A DNA stretch of 64,000 bases from Halobacteriovoraceae bacterium. Lineage in GTDB: Bacteria; Bdellovibrionota; Bacteriovoracia; Bacteriovoracales; Bacteriovoracaceae. Where the stretch lies: contig PASP01000014.1 of NCBI GenBank assembly GCA_002712005.1, positions 478,788-542,787 of the forward strand, given 5' to 3'. Under the pieces are notes generated by a model, which searched no databases, was not told the DNA's origin, and saw only the letters and a list, made by a program, of their open reading frames with translations. Both the position numbers and the translations under genes were made by a program. This document shows positions 33,864 through 43,310 of this stretch, piece by piece; the stretch's first letter is position 1; each line of letters starts with the position of its first letter.

Positions 33864-35195
33864 TTAGAAGCTAACTTTAAGTCCGCCCATGGCCATAATA
33901 ACATGACCTCCAATTTTGTATCCGGGAGCTCCAATTTTTAAGCCAGCTTGTCCATTTTCTTGACCGGAAGTCTTTTGTACCTCTTCTTCAAAGAGGTGAT
34001 GATATTGAGCTGATACGCCTAGCTGAATATCTTTATTAAACAATTTAAAATCATAGGTCAAACCACTGGTTAAGATAAAGCTGTCCGTGTCTATAGTATT
34101 TCCCGACTGAGAGAAGTCTGAGTCTAATGGACTTTGGCGATAAATCATTCCCGTCATTAAAGAGAGAGACTCTGTGGCTTTCCATTTGACTCCAACTTTT
34201 GGAATCCAGATATTTTTCAATTGTAATCTTTCGTAATCGTCACTGGCCCTTACAGATCCACCGAGATTATCAATTTGGATAAGAGGGGCTTTGTAGTTTT
34301 CCCACATTTGGTATTCAAGTGAAGTGAAAAGCTCCCACTCATCCCAGCTCTTTGCAAAGCTTGCACGCAGTATATGGGGATCGTAGTAGATCATATTTTC
34401 GAGCCCAATATTGATAAGAGTTAAGGGAGGGTCTGAGATTTCCCCTGTTGCAACGGCTTCGAGATTAGATTTCATCTCTTGTTGAAATGTAAATCCAATT
34501 TGGGAGTCTTCGGTTTTATAAATGACGGAGGCAATGGCTCCAAAGCTAGGATCTATCTTAGTCTTTGCATTTCCTGATGAACCATAGTCGTCTCCAAGAC
34601 TAACCTGAGTATTTACTCGCGCTGAAGCCTGGAATCCCATATGGGCACCGAGCGATACCGCCCAGTGATCACCAAGTGGAAGCGCGTAGTTGAAGTACAT
34701 TTGAGTTCGTCTATAACGAGAGCGATACATGGAGTACTCGGGAAGAGTAGGGTGACCTGAATTTGTTTCGGCCAAACCTCCAATCGGTGCTGTAAAGAGT
34801 AGGGAAGCTGCTCCATATTCTTTTTCTCGAAGGGGCAAAATGATCGCCACTACAGCGTTATTAGAATTTTCGTAGTCCGTATCAGCATCGCCATAAACGA
34901 CGTCACTTCCACTTTGTCCATTGGTTGAGTTTTCCGTAACGATATTTGTTATGGGCTCGAAGCTGTGAGAAGTTGTAGAAATACTGGCGGAGAGGGTTAG
35001 CTTTTGGGACCAAGCGGAAAGTGCTAGCAAGTAATAGGCGTTACTAGGGTCGTCCGTATTGAGATTCGACTGATTTCCAATACTACTCGTATTTGAACCG
35101 GTTCCAAAATATTCTGGATAGGAGGCGAGCACAGAAGAGTTCCAAGAGATAAGACTCAGAGCTATTGTGAGTCTTGCCATCGTTCTTATTTTCAT
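33864..35195 (-). CDS. FadL/OmpP1-like outer-membrane beta-barrel protein
   Basis: The 443-residue protein has a signal peptide (MKIRTMARLTIALSLISWNSSVLA/SYPE). The remainder is made of alternating beta strands, with many aromatic girdle residues, and it ends in a Phe (GGLKVSF) as many outer-membrane barrels do. The N-terminal plug-like NAYYLLALSAWSQ and the overall strand pattern match the FadL/OmpP1/TodX group, which moves hydrophobic compounds into the cell. It overlaps rsmA by four bases (ATGA), an odd place for a transporter, so its expression is tied to that of rRNA modification genes. Confidence 0.85.
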   Translation of the reverse strand: MKIRTMARLTIALSLISWNSSVLASYPEYFGTGSNTSSIGNQSNLNTDDPSNAYYLLALSAWSQKLTLSASISTTSHSFEPITNIVTENSTNGQSGSDVVYGDADTDYENSNNAVVAIILPLREKEYGAASLLFTAPIGGLAETNSGHPTLPEYSMYRSRYRRTQMYFNYALPLGDHWAVSLGAHMGFQASARVNTQVSLGDDYGSSGNAKTKIDPSFGAIASVIYKTEDSQIGFTFQQEMKSNLEAVATGEISDPPLTLINIGLENMIYYDPHILRASFAKSWDEWELFTSLEYQMWENYKAPLIQIDNLGGSVRASDDYERLQLKNIWIPKVGVKWKATESLSLMTGMIYRQSPLDSDFSQSGNTIDTDSFILTSGLTYDFKLFNKDIQLGVSAQYHHLFEEEVQKTSGQENGQAGLKIGAPGYKIGGHVIMAMGGLKVSF

Positions 35196-36004
35196 CGGTC
35201 TTTCTCCTGCTCAAGCTCGATATAGAGATTTTGAATATCTTCGAGCTTAAGTGACTCGGCCCTTTGGCTTCTTTCGAGTCCACATTGGGTTAGGGCCTTT
35301 TCTAACTTTTCTTTTGGATAGCGTGATTTAAGATTGGATCCCATCTGTTTTCTTTTAAATTGAAAAAGGGTTCTTAAAAAGGATTCAAAAGATTTGAAAT
35401 TCTCTAGTGCCACTTTAGGTTGATCTCTTCTTGTAAAACTAAGGACTGCTGAATCCACTTTGGGTGGAGGATTAAAGGCGCCAGGGGGAACTTTACAGAG
35501 AAGACTTACCTCAAAATAAGTTTGAGATAAGGCCAAAAGGCTATTCATCGCCTTTCCAACTCGAGTATCGATGGGAAAGACTTTATCTGCGACTTCTCTT
35601 TGAAACATGAGAGTCATATATTTAAGACTTGGTGCTTTGAGAAATTGAATGAGCAGAGGAGTGCTCACATTGTAGGGAAGATTGGATACCATCCAAATAT
35701 CATTTTCGGGATATTCCCATTCTTTGAAGCCCGCTTCGAGATCCCATTCAAGTGCATCCGTAATATGAATCTTATCTTCATCAACGAACTTTTTTAAATA
35801 TTCAGGAAAACGCTCATCTTTATCTATAACGTGAAGAGGAAGTTGATGGGCAGAAAGATTCTCCGTTAAAATTCCAGGACCAGGGCCCACTTCAACAATG
35901 GCCTTTGCTTCTTCTTTAAAGTCCTCGGTTATTTTTGAAATAACTTTCTTATCGACAAGAAAATGTTGGCCCAATGTTTTATTGGCCTGGGGGAGTTGGC
36001 TCAT
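35192..36004 (-). CDS. rsmA: 16S rRNA dimethyladenosine transferase (KsgA/RsmA)
   Basis: The 270-residue protein shows the N-terminal KTLGQHFLVD, the SAM site VEVGPGPGILTE, and the catalytic WMVSNLPYNVSTPLL, all standard for KsgA. It methylates two adjacent adenines near the 3' end of 16S rRNA. The C-terminal basic domain is present. It starts 11 bases after tsaD and overlaps the FadL-like gene by four bases, giving the operon tsaD-rsmA-fadL-like-smpB. Confidence 0.95.
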   Translation of the reverse strand: MSQLPQANKTLGQHFLVDKKVISKITEDFKEEAKAIVEVGPGPGILTENLSAHQLPLHVIDKDERFPEYLKKFVDEDKIHITDALEWDLEAGFKEWEYPENDIWMVSNLPYNVSTPLLIQFLKAPSLKYMTLMFQREVADKVFPIDTRVGKAMNSLLALSQTYFEVSLLCKVPPGAFNPPPKVDSAVLSFTRRDQPKVALENFKSFESFLRTLFQFKRKQMGSNLKSRYPKEKLEKALTQCGLERSQRAESLKLEDIQNLYIELEQEKDR

Positions 36005-36015
36005 GGCTTAACCTC

Positions 36016-37113
36016 TTATCTTTTCTTTTGTGCTTCTTCTTGAAGTTTATTCTTATCCACGTAACGTCCACGAGCATCGAGTTCAAGACATTGAGGAAAA
36101 GGGATTTGATTGGGACCAAAAGTTCTTAAGGCGTAATGGGCAATCATCGCTCCATTATCAGTACAGTATTTAGGCGGCACAAAGTATACATTCTTGTAGG
36201 AAGCTTGAAGAGTGCGGCGAAGAGCACTATTGGCAGCGACACCTCCCCCGACAACAAAGGGGACTTCCTTACCTGTGATATCCTTGGCCTTGCGAAGGGC
36301 GTAGCGAGCTTTTAGTTTTACGGCATCGACAATCGATCTTTGATAGCCAGCGCATACATGAGGTAATTCTTCTTGATTCTCTTCGATACCAGGATTCTTA
36401 TCTAGAAATTGGCGAAGAGCAGTTTTTACTCCGGAGTAACTAAAATCAGCGTTGGCCGATTTTTTAAGACCAATAGGAAAGAGATATTTGCTTTCATCTC
36501 CGTTCTTGGCCAAGTCATCGATTACCTTTCCTGCAGGATAACCAAGACCTAGAAGTTTACCGCCTTTATCAAAGGCCTCTCCGGCAGCATCATCAATTGT
36601 TGTTCCCAATAATTCCATCTCCGTAGGAGATTGAACGAGAAGAAACATTGAGTGTCCTCCAGAAATAACAAGTCCTACATAGGGATAGGGGACATCTTCT
36701 ACTAAATGAATGGCTTCAATGTGAGCATAGAGATGATTAACAGGAATGATGGGGAGTTCGTGATAGAGAGCAAAAGTTTTTGCTCCATTTAAACCAGTTA
36801 GGAGCGGACCTAAAAGTCCAGGATGAGTAGTCACTCCAATGGCATCAATATCAGAAGCTTTTAGTCCACTTTCATCAATGGCCTGCTGGAGAAGGGGGGC
36901 CAATTTCGCCAAATGATTTCTTGCTGCAATTTCAGGAACAACGCCGCCCCATTTTTTAAGCAACAATTCTTGCGAGAAATAACTCATAGAGAGCACTTCT
37001 GGCTTCTTAGAGCCAGGAATTTGAGCGCCAGGCCTTCCACGCAATACACAAACGCTGGTGTCATCACAGCTGGTTTCAATTCCTAATATATTGACTTCAT
37101 TACTTTGTTGCAT
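36016..37113 (-). CDS. tsaD: tRNA threonylcarbamoyladenosine biosynthesis protein TsaD
   Basis: The 365-residue protein has the TsaD features: ILGIETSCDDTSV at the start, GLLGPLLTG, the metal-binding HLYAHIEA (HxxxH), VISGGHSM, and GGGVAANSALR with the later CTDNGAMIAH. It completes the t6A37 modification in tRNAs reading ANN codons. The length is a little above the usual 340. It is the first gene of the minus-strand operon and is divergent from the DUF3015 gene. Confidence 0.95.
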   Translation of the reverse strand: MQQSNEVNILGIETSCDDTSVCVLRGRPGAQIPGSKKPEVLSMSYFSQELLLKKWGGVVPEIAARNHLAKLAPLLQQAIDESGLKASDIDAIGVTTHPGLLGPLLTGLNGAKTFALYHELPIIPVNHLYAHIEAIHLVEDVPYPYVGLVISGGHSMFLLVQSPTEMELLGTTIDDAAGEAFDKGGKLLGLGYPAGKVIDDLAKNGDESKYLFPIGLKKSANADFSYSGVKTALRQFLDKNPGIEENQEELPHVCAGYQRSIVDAVKLKARYALRKAKDITGKEVPFVVGGGVAANSALRRTLQASYKNVYFVPPKYCTDNGAMIAHYALRTFGPNQIPFPQCLELDARGRYVDKNKLQEEAQKKR

Positions 37114-37155
37114 AGCGACTTCTGTGTGATATTTTCTAAATTTATTTAAAGTTTA

Positions 37156-37184
37156 TTGACTCTTATACCTCTAAATCCTAGCAT
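37156..37184 (+). promoter_or_regulatory. Probable sigma-70-type promoter of the DUF3015 gene
   Basis: TTGACT (37156-37161) and TAGCAT (37179-37184) are separated by 17 bases, in the gap between the divergent tsaD and DUF3015 genes. The predicted start of transcription would be about 60 bases before the GTG start. Confidence 0.5.
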
Positions 37185-37249
37185 ATTTAGGGTATGAAAA
37201 GAATTCTTTTCACGACTTACTCACTATCTACGTCACACGGAGGTGCTTT

Positions 37250-37741
37250 GTGAATATGCTTAAAAAATGTTTAACCCTTCTTTCTTTGATTTTCATTCTG
37301 AGTGTTTCAAATCCTCAAGCTGCAGATCAGTCTTCAGGATGTGGACTTGGTTGGATGGTGTTCAAAGATAACTCTCTTATCTCTTCTGCCCTTAGAGCAA
37401 CGACCAATGCGATGTTCTTCAACACAATCGGAATGACTTTTGGTACTTCAGGATGTGCTCGCCACTCTATCGTTATGAACGATAAGAAAACACTTCATTT
37501 TACAGAGGCCAATCACAATGAGCTTAAGTTAGAAGTTGCTCAAGGATCGGGTGAACACCTTAATGGTCTATCTCATCTGATGGGTTGTTCTCCTGAAGTT
37601 TTCTCAAGCACTCTTCAAAAGAATTACAATCGCGTTTTTACAAAAGAAAATATTTCGCCACGCGAGCTTGTTAATAATATTCAAGCTCAAGTTGTATCGG
37701 AAGAAAACTTAGCCCGTGGCTGTGGAATTGCAATTATTTAA
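37250..37741 (+). CDS. DUF3015-family secreted protein
   Basis: The 163-residue protein starts at a GTG five bases after GGAGGT and has a signal peptide (SLIFILSVSNPQAA/DQSS). The mature protein begins SSGCGLGWMVFKDNSLISS and contains SALRATTNAMFF, GMTFGTSGCARHS and a late MGCSPE, the pattern of DUF3015. Members are periplasmic or exported with unknown function and often lie next to DUF4105 genes, as here. The next gene overlaps its last 26 bases, which implies coupling. Confidence 0.85.
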   Translation: MNMLKKCLTLLSLIFILSVSNPQAADQSSGCGLGWMVFKDNSLISSALRATTNAMFFNTIGMTFGTSGCARHSIVMNDKKTLHFTEANHNELKLEVAQGSGEHLNGLSHLMGCSPEVFSSTLQKNYNRVFTKENISPRELVNNIQAQVVSEENLARGCGIAII

Positions 37742-39605
37742 ACTAACGTTACTTTTTCTAATTTTAGTAAAAGCCGCTTCTTTGCAAGCGGCTTCTTTTT
37801 TTTCGGATCACCCATCTGAATCAGCTTACGAAGAAAGGCTTACTTCCGAACAAAAGAGAGTCTGGAATCGCCTCCTACACATGAGAGGAGGTCACTCCCA
37901 AATTGATGAAACTAAATTCTTTATATCTGATGAAGGCATATCCTCTCCCGCTCAAGAGCTTGAAGCCTTTATTAAAGAAGTGAAACTCAATCAAAGAAAG
38001 TGGGGGCGCTTCAAGCTGCCCATTGCCTGTGCTTATCCAGCTAGGATTAAATTTCTTCTTGATGCCAAACTTATAAAAAAAGCACCAGAGGATGGAGATT
38101 GCCTACCATGGAAGAAGTGGCAAGAAGAGATTTCCCCTGAGGCCTTATCCATTATTTTTTCGACGGCCTATCCGAATAATCCGGGCTCCATGTTTGGACA
38201 TACTTTTCTACGCTTTCACAAGAAGGCCCAAGTTAATGATTTACTCGATTATGGAGCAAACTTTTCAGCTCTCGTGGATCCAACTGATTGGGGGCCTGTT
38301 TATGCACTTAAAGGAATGTTTGGAGGTTATCCAGGTTTCTTCGACTTATCTCCTTACTATATCAAAGTGAATGAATACAATCACAATGAAAATCGTGACC
38401 TTATTGAGTACGAACTTAATTTAAGTGAAGATGAAGTCTCCTTTATTTTAGCTCACCTGTGGGAACTCTATAATGGTACCTATTTTGATTACTATTTTAC
38501 CTGGGAGAATTGCTCTTATCATCTTGCGGAACTCATATCTGTTGTAAAAGAAATGGAAGCTCCTCATCGTTGGTATTATCTTCCTGCCGATTTGATATGG
38601 GCAATAACGAAGAAAACAGGGTTTGTCAGAAGAGTTGTTCAAAGAAAGTCATTGAAGAAAAAGACTCTAGAGCGAATCAATCAATTGGATGAGGATTCCT
38701 TCAAGGAAGTTGAGAAAGTAAAAGAAGGAGCGCATCTTTCAAGCTTAGGAGCAAGTGTTAAGAAGTGGGATGCTCTTATTGAATGGCTGAACTTTGAAAA
38801 ATATGAATATAAAGGCAATGTATCGACGGAACAAAAAGATCTGCTCTATCTCTCTTTAAAAAAGAGAGCAACATTAAAGAAAAAAAGTGAACCTCTTTCA
38901 AAACCGGAACTTCTCAATCGTCCCGAATTAGGACATAAAGCCTCACGCCTAGGTCTAGGTGTGGGGAAAAATAATGATAAAGAATTTATTCGAGTGGAAT
39001 ATCGCAGCGGCTTTCACGATCTCTTGGCCAATGATTTAGGCTTTGATCCCTATTCAGAATTTCAATTCTTGAAAGGAAGCCTTCTCTACATGATTGATGA
39101 TAAGAAGCTAAAGGCAGAGGACTTCACCTTAGTATCCATTACGAGTTTAGATCCGTGGACTAAAATTTCTAAGAGCTTATCTTGGAAAGTCGGAGCTAAA
39201 ATCGAGACGATGAATGAGAGAAGGAATTGCTTCTTATGTCATAGAGTGAGGACTTATGGGAAGTTAGGGCTAAGTGCAGGTAGCCGCAATTATATTTTGG
39301 CCCTCTTTGGTGGGGGAGCCCTTGATTACTCCAATCACTTCTCTAAGGATAAGCTTGAAGCCTATGGTAATATTGAAGCTTTTGCAGGTTACTCTTTTTC
39401 AATGGCCAAGCTAATTTTCGGCTTTGATCACTACTTCAATCTAGAGCGCTCGGATAAAGATATTTATAATGAAATCTTTGGGAATTTGAATATCTTTATC
39501 GGTCAAGATCAAGAACTACGATTAAAGAATTCTCACTTTCTCTATGGAAAGAGTTTTAAAGAAGAGAATCATAAGTTTTCACTGGAGTGGGGGTACTACT
39601 TTTGA
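37716..39605 (+). CDS. DUF4105 (Lnb N-terminal domain) exported protein
   Basis: The 629-residue protein has an N-terminal hydrophobic signal (LTLLFLILVKAASLQA/ASFF). The DUF4105 core is seen near residues 145-275 with STAYPNNPGSMFGHTFLRF, the catalytic-type His in GHTF, NENRDLIEYELNLS and TWENCSYHLAEL, the last a Cys-His pair. Such proteins are thought to be papain-like thiol enzymes acting at the envelope. The C-terminal 200 residues are beta-rich and may form a barrel or jelly roll. The start codon is uncertain (GTG 37716 or 37722). It is coupled to the DUF3015 gene and overlaps the next gene. Confidence 0.83.
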   Translation: MAVELQLFKLTLLFLILVKAASLQAASFFSDHPSESAYEERLTSEQKRVWNRLLHMRGGHSQIDETKFFISDEGISSPAQELEAFIKEVKLNQRKWGRFKLPIACAYPARIKFLLDAKLIKKAPEDGDCLPWKKWQEEISPEALSIIFSTAYPNNPGSMFGHTFLRFHKKAQVNDLLDYGANFSALVDPTDWGPVYALKGMFGGYPGFFDLSPYYIKVNEYNHNENRDLIEYELNLSEDEVSFILAHLWELYNGTYFDYYFTWENCSYHLAELISVVKEMEAPHRWYYLPADLIWAITKKTGFVRRVVQRKSLKKKTLERINQLDEDSFKEVEKVKEGAHLSSLGASVKKWDALIEWLNFEKYEYKGNVSTEQKDLLYLSLKKRATLKKKSEPLSKPELLNRPELGHKASRLGLGVGKNNDKEFIRVEYRSGFHDLLANDLGFDPYSEFQFLKGSLLYMIDDKKLKAEDFTLVSITSLDPWTKISKSLSWKVGAKIETMNERRNCFLCHRVRTYGKLGLSAGSRNYILALFGGGALDYSNHFSKDKLEAYGNIEAFAGYSFSMAKLIFGFDHYFNLERSDKDIYNEIFGNLNIFIGQDQELRLKNSHFLYGKSFKEENHKFSLEWGYYF

Positions 39606-40450
39606 AAGTCCTAATATTGAGCCTTATTTTACTCAGCTCTTGTACACATGTATTTTTTCAACCTTCTCGTTATCTCTATTCAAGACCTGAAGATCTCAAT
39701 TTGAAATATGAAAATAGAGTAATCAAGTCTAAAGATGGAACTCGATTACATAGCTGGTTCTTTCCCTCGGAAGGCAAGAGTAAGGGATTGGCCGTACTCT
39801 TTCATGGCAATGCTCAAAATCTTTCCGCTCATTATTTGGCCCTAAGTTGGATGGTTCGTTATAACTATGATGTATGGGTTTGGGATTACCGTGGTTATGG
39901 CCTAAGCCAAGGTGAGGCCGGTAGTGAAGGAATTTATGAGGACTCACTCGTTGCTCTTAATTATGCTCATCAATTAATGGAAAAAAACTATGACAAAGAC
40001 TCTAAGCTCATTGTCGTTGGACAAAGCCTTGGGGGAAATCTTTTGATGCGCGCACTAGAAGATTTTAAGCACAGAGAAAGAATCAATTTTCTAGTATTAG
40101 ATAGCACATTCAAAAGTTACAAAGAATTGGCCCGCGATAAATTGGCCAGCGTTTGGTTCTTTTGGCCATTTCAACATCTCTCATATGCTCTCATTAGTGA
40201 TGAGTATGCACCCAATGAAAGATTAAAAGAAATTACAATTCCTACACTTGTTATTCATGGCAGGCAGGATGATATCATTCCATTTTCCTACGGAAGAGAA
40301 GTTTATGAAAGCATTGGTCCTGAAGGCTTTAAAAAGAAGTGGTTTTGGGCTCTAGAAGAAGGGAAGCATATATCCACCCTAGGATCTGGCAAGGGTGGAT
40401 ATGATAAAAAGCTGATTGATTTAATAGAAGAGGTTAGAAAGAGTCACTAA
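39602..40450 (+). CDS. Alpha/beta hydrolase lipoprotein
   Basis: From the TTG at 39602 the protein is about 282 residues and starts with a compact lipoprotein signal (MKVLILSLILLSSC), which is why this start is preferred over the GTG at 39587. Alpha/beta hydrolase features are the oxyanion strand VLFHGNAQN, the nucleophile elbow GQSLGGN, the acid in IHGRQDDIIP and the base in EEGKHIS. It resembles the BEM46/ABHD13-type hydrolases. The substrate is unknown. It is probably co-transcribed with the DUF3015-DUF4105 genes. Its last four bases overlap the convergent metallophosphatase gene. Confidence 0.85.
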   Translation: MKVLILSLILLSSCTHVFFQPSRYLYSRPEDLNLKYENRVIKSKDGTRLHSWFFPSEGKSKGLAVLFHGNAQNLSAHYLALSWMVRYNYDVWVWDYRGYGLSQGEAGSEGIYEDSLVALNYAHQLMEKNYDKDSKLIVVGQSLGGNLLMRALEDFKHRERINFLVLDSTFKSYKELARDKLASVWFFWPFQHLSYALISDEYAPNERLKEITIPTLVIHGRQDDIIPFSYGREVYESIGPEGFKKKWFWALEEGKHISTLGSGKGGYDKKLIDLIEEVRKSH

Positions 40451-42126
40451 TCTTCGATACGCGGGCAACTCACAGATTTAATCTTCTCTTTTAAGACATC
40501 GTAATTTACATCTCCAGCAAGTCCTTTATCTGTCTTATTGTACCACTCAGGAGACTGATCAGGATCGTGACAAGTTAAACACTTATCTTGCATATCCACT
40601 CTTCTTTGAGCGGGATTTGGATTATAGGGGTTATTATCAAAGGGATGCTCGGGATGCTTACTGTGACAATTTAAACACTGAACATTCGCATTATTATGGG
40701 TAACATTGTGATCTTTATCAATCTTGGCCCATTGTTGAGCGATAGAACGAATCGCTTCGGGTTTGAGCTTTCTTACGGACTCAATTTCTTGCTTACCAAA
40801 GGATTGGTCGATCTCTTTCCAATAATTACTTAAGAGTTTCTCATGTTCTTTAGATGTGGGAGCCTTGAGCTCTCCGGAGTCGCTCTCTTTTTGAAAGGTC
40901 ACAATATGTTTCACATTGGGAAAGCCTTTAGGATCTTGTAATCCAAGGCTATGGCATTTCACACAGGAGAGGTTATTTTCTTCATTGGCCAATTTTAAAG
41001 TCTCATAGGCAATGGAGTGGGGAGTACCCTGCCAGAATTCTCCTTGGGCTTCATGGCATTCCATACAAGAATTTGCCGTAGCATAGCGAAGAGTGGCGGG
41101 ATCAACTGGTCCTGTTCCTTTTTGTTCATCAAGTTGGATTTTTGAGAGCGCTTCTTTATGTTTGTCGATAAAGGAGAGAAAAGGGTTAGGTTTCATCTCA
41201 TCTTTAAGTTCATCGCGGATTTCGTGGATTTCATAACTATCTTTTGATTTATCTTTAGTGAGATCAAAAGTGATGTGGCCGACGTAATGATTTCTTGAGA
41301 GGACTTGAACTAATTTCGTTTGCCCTTCTTCTTGGGGAAAGCGCAGAAAGTTCATGGTGTGCGCGCCAATGATCCAGTCGATATTTTTAAATTGCTTGGC
41401 CAACTCTTCATCGTGTCCAATACCTGCGTGGGTAACGACAACAAGTCGATGAAATTTATCTTTTTCAGAATAACCTTTTTCTTTTTTCATCTTTTCAAGC
41501 ACGGCCTTTAAGGATTGTGCCGGATTCGTAAAGTGAGAGCGTGCTTTAGTTGGTAGAATTGAGGGTTCAATTAAACCGGTAATAAAGACTTTATGAGGGC
41601 CCTTTTCAAAGATGATAAATTCTTTGTGGGCAATTTTCTCTTGAGGGGCGAGGTTGGCCAAAAGTAGATTGATTTTGGTCTCTTCTGTAATCTTCTTTAA
41701 GAAGCTAAGGCCTTTGGCAAAATCTTGGTCTCCAGGAACCCAGTAGCGAAGACCAGCTTGAGAAAGACCTTTGGCCAACTCTTTTGCATTGAAGGTCGTA
41801 CTTCTTTCCACAGACTCTGGAATATTGAATGCAGGAAAGAGAGTATCTCCACTGTCGATATAGACTACTTGCTCATCTTTTTGGATTTTATGAATTTGAC
41901 CAGCGACTTGGGCCAAACCACCAAGAGGGTAGTGGCGACAGCCACAGGGATGGGTTTCTCCATTAATATTATGAGAGAAGACGATTCCAAATTTTTCCTG
42001 ATCTAACCCAACCACTTCTTGAGTGGGATCTCCGAATTGATCAAAGAGGTAGGAGCAACTGGAAGTGAAGCAGATGAGAAAAATAAAAAAGGCCACGCGA
42101 TGCATGGCCTGGGTAACTGAGCTCAT
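40447..42126 (-). CDS. Metallophosphatase fused to a tetraheme cytochrome, lipoprotein
   Basis: The 559-residue protein has a lipoprotein signal (FFIFLICFTSSCSYL). Residues about 45-330 are a calcineurin-like/5'-nucleotidase phosphoesterase region: IVFSHNINGETHPCGC, VVYIDSGDTLF, LANLAPQ and VVVTHAGIGHDEELAK, with IIGAHTM. The C-terminal half holds four CXXCH heme sites (CMECH, CVKCH, CLNCH, CLTCH), similar to cytochrome c554-type domains. It probably acts in the periplasm, joining phosphoester or thiosulfate-like chemistry to electron transfer. It is the last gene of the Pal operon, and the ATG at 42126 has AAGGA upstream. Confidence 0.88.
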   Translation of the reverse strand: MSSVTQAMHRVAFFIFLICFTSSCSYLFDQFGDPTQEVVGLDQEKFGIVFSHNINGETHPCGCRHYPLGGLAQVAGQIHKIQKDEQVVYIDSGDTLFPAFNIPESVERSTTFNAKELAKGLSQAGLRYWVPGDQDFAKGLSFLKKITEETKINLLLANLAPQEKIAHKEFIIFEKGPHKVFITGLIEPSILPTKARSHFTNPAQSLKAVLEKMKKEKGYSEKDKFHRLVVVTHAGIGHDEELAKQFKNIDWIIGAHTMNFLRFPQEEGQTKLVQVLSRNHYVGHITFDLTKDKSKDSYEIHEIRDELKDEMKPNPFLSFIDKHKEALSKIQLDEQKGTGPVDPATLRYATANSCMECHEAQGEFWQGTPHSIAYETLKLANEENNLSCVKCHSLGLQDPKGFPNVKHIVTFQKESDSGELKAPTSKEHEKLLSNYWKEIDQSFGKQEIESVRKLKPEAIRSIAQQWAKIDKDHNVTHNNANVQCLNCHSKHPEHPFDNNPYNPNPAQRRVDMQDKCLTCHDPDQSPEWYNKTDKGLAGDVNYDVLKEKIKSVSCPRIED

Positions 42127-42139
42127 TTTAAATCCTTAA

Positions 42140-42913
42140 TCAAAGTTGCTTAAGCATTTTCTTCGCCTGGGCTACTTGTTTTGCCTTAGGGAATCTTGTA
42201 ATTAACTCATTAAGAGCTTGCTTAGCTTCTTCATTTTTTTTCATTCTCTGTAACGTTTTGGCCAAAAACATTAATCCGTTCTTATTATAACCTGTTTTCG
42301 GAAATTCGGTGAACAGACGGGAAAAATAGGCCAATGCCTTATCGTTTTCTTTGTCCATATAAGCGATCATGCCTAGGTTATGTATAATTCTGGCCTTTCT
42401 CGTTTCAGAGAACTTCTTGTCGACGAGATCAAGAAGAATGGACTTGGCCTGAGCGTATTTAGCTCTACGGTAGAGACCCATGGCCTTGTCATAAGGGGAC
42501 TGCTTTTTTACTTTACTTTTTTTTTGAGACAACGTTTTTAAAGTACCGAGTACTTCTTGGATATACTCTTTTTGAGAGGCAAGTTCCTTTTGAATACTTT
42601 CAAGTGACTCCGTTTGTGAGCTCTGTGTTGTCTCAAGAATGGTAACTTTCTCTTCTAAGCTTTTAATGCGCTCGTTAAGAGTGACCTGAGCAGTATGCTG
42701 AGTTTCTTCTATATTTCCAGATAGGCTATTGATACGGTCTTCAATACTTTGGAGGCGTACGGTGAAGTCGGCATTAAGTTTTTGACCGTCTCGAACTTGC
42801 ATGGAGATATTATCCACCATTTGTTCACGAGCGATGTCTTCACGAGTTTTACAGCTAAAAACTAGAGTTAAAGAGAGAATAGGCGCCAGCGCCAAAAACT
42901 TCTTAGCTAACAT
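42140..42913 (-). CDS. CpoB/YbgF-like TPR lipoprotein
   Basis: About 257 residues from the ATG at 42913, which has AAGGAAATCT upstream; a start nine codons earlier lacks this. The lipoprotein signal ends LSLTLVFSC. A coiled-coil region follows (MQVRDGQKLNADFTVRLQSI...), then TPR-like repeats near the C-terminus (AMGLYRRAKYAQAKSI, ALAYFSRLFTEFP, KQALNELITRFPKAKQV). This is the layout of CpoB, which links Tol-Pal and peptidoglycan synthesis in cell division. Its place two genes after pal supports that. Confidence 0.85.
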   Translation of the reverse strand: MLAKKFLALAPILSLTLVFSCKTREDIAREQMVDNISMQVRDGQKLNADFTVRLQSIEDRINSLSGNIEETQHTAQVTLNERIKSLEEKVTILETTQSSQTESLESIQKELASQKEYIQEVLGTLKTLSQKKSKVKKQSPYDKAMGLYRRAKYAQAKSILLDLVDKKFSETRKARIIHNLGMIAYMDKENDKALAYFSRLFTEFPKTGYNKNGLMFLAKTLQRMKKNEEAKQALNELITRFPKAKQVAQAKKMLKQL

Positions 42914-42946
42914 AGATTTCCTTATCCTTGTTATGAGCAATTAAAT

Positions 42947-43285
42947 TTATAAGTTTTCGAGGGCCTTTTTCCGGATGGAAATATATTCGGCTTTCTCGGC
43001 AAACTTCTGAGATAGGATAGCGTATTGTTTGGCCTTATTGAAATACTTTCTTTTATAAGACGACTTCGCTTTGAGATAATAGAATTCAGCTTTTCTATAA
43101 AGACCAGGAGCTAGGGTTTGGGCATTGGCTTCTTTAGCCGCAACAAAGGCACTTTGGGCCATTCGCATTTCTAGTTTAGGTCGAGTTGTCGCTAGGCCAC
43201 AAGAACCTAGGAAAAGACATAGAGTGAGGACGAGAATTGTAGAAGGGACGGTACGAATGAGGCTATTTAAATTAAATGTTCTCAC
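42947..43285 (-). CDS. DUF4398-like lipoprotein
   Basis: The 112-residue protein starts at a GTG with GGTGATA upstream. The lipoprotein signal is ILVLTLCLFLGSC. The mature part is helical: MRMAQSAFVAAKEANAQTLAPGL, then ARKAEFYYLKAKSSYKRKYF-like repeats, matching DUF4398 proteins, which form helical repeats in the periplasm. It lies between pal and the CpoB-like gene and is probably in the same operon. The exact role is unknown. Confidence 0.8.
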   Translation of the reverse strand: MRTFNLNSLIRTVPSTILVLTLCLFLGSCGLATTRPKLEMRMAQSAFVAAKEANAQTLAPGLYRKAEFYYLKAKSSYKRKYFNKAKQYAILSQKFAEKAEYISIRKKALENL

Positions 43286-43310
43286 TATTATATCACCGTC
43301 CCTTAAGAAA

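Noticed and set aside
33839..33934. N-terminal extension of SmpB
   Set aside because: It reads into the end of the FadL-like gene in another frame; the family start is at 33838 with AGGAAAA before it.
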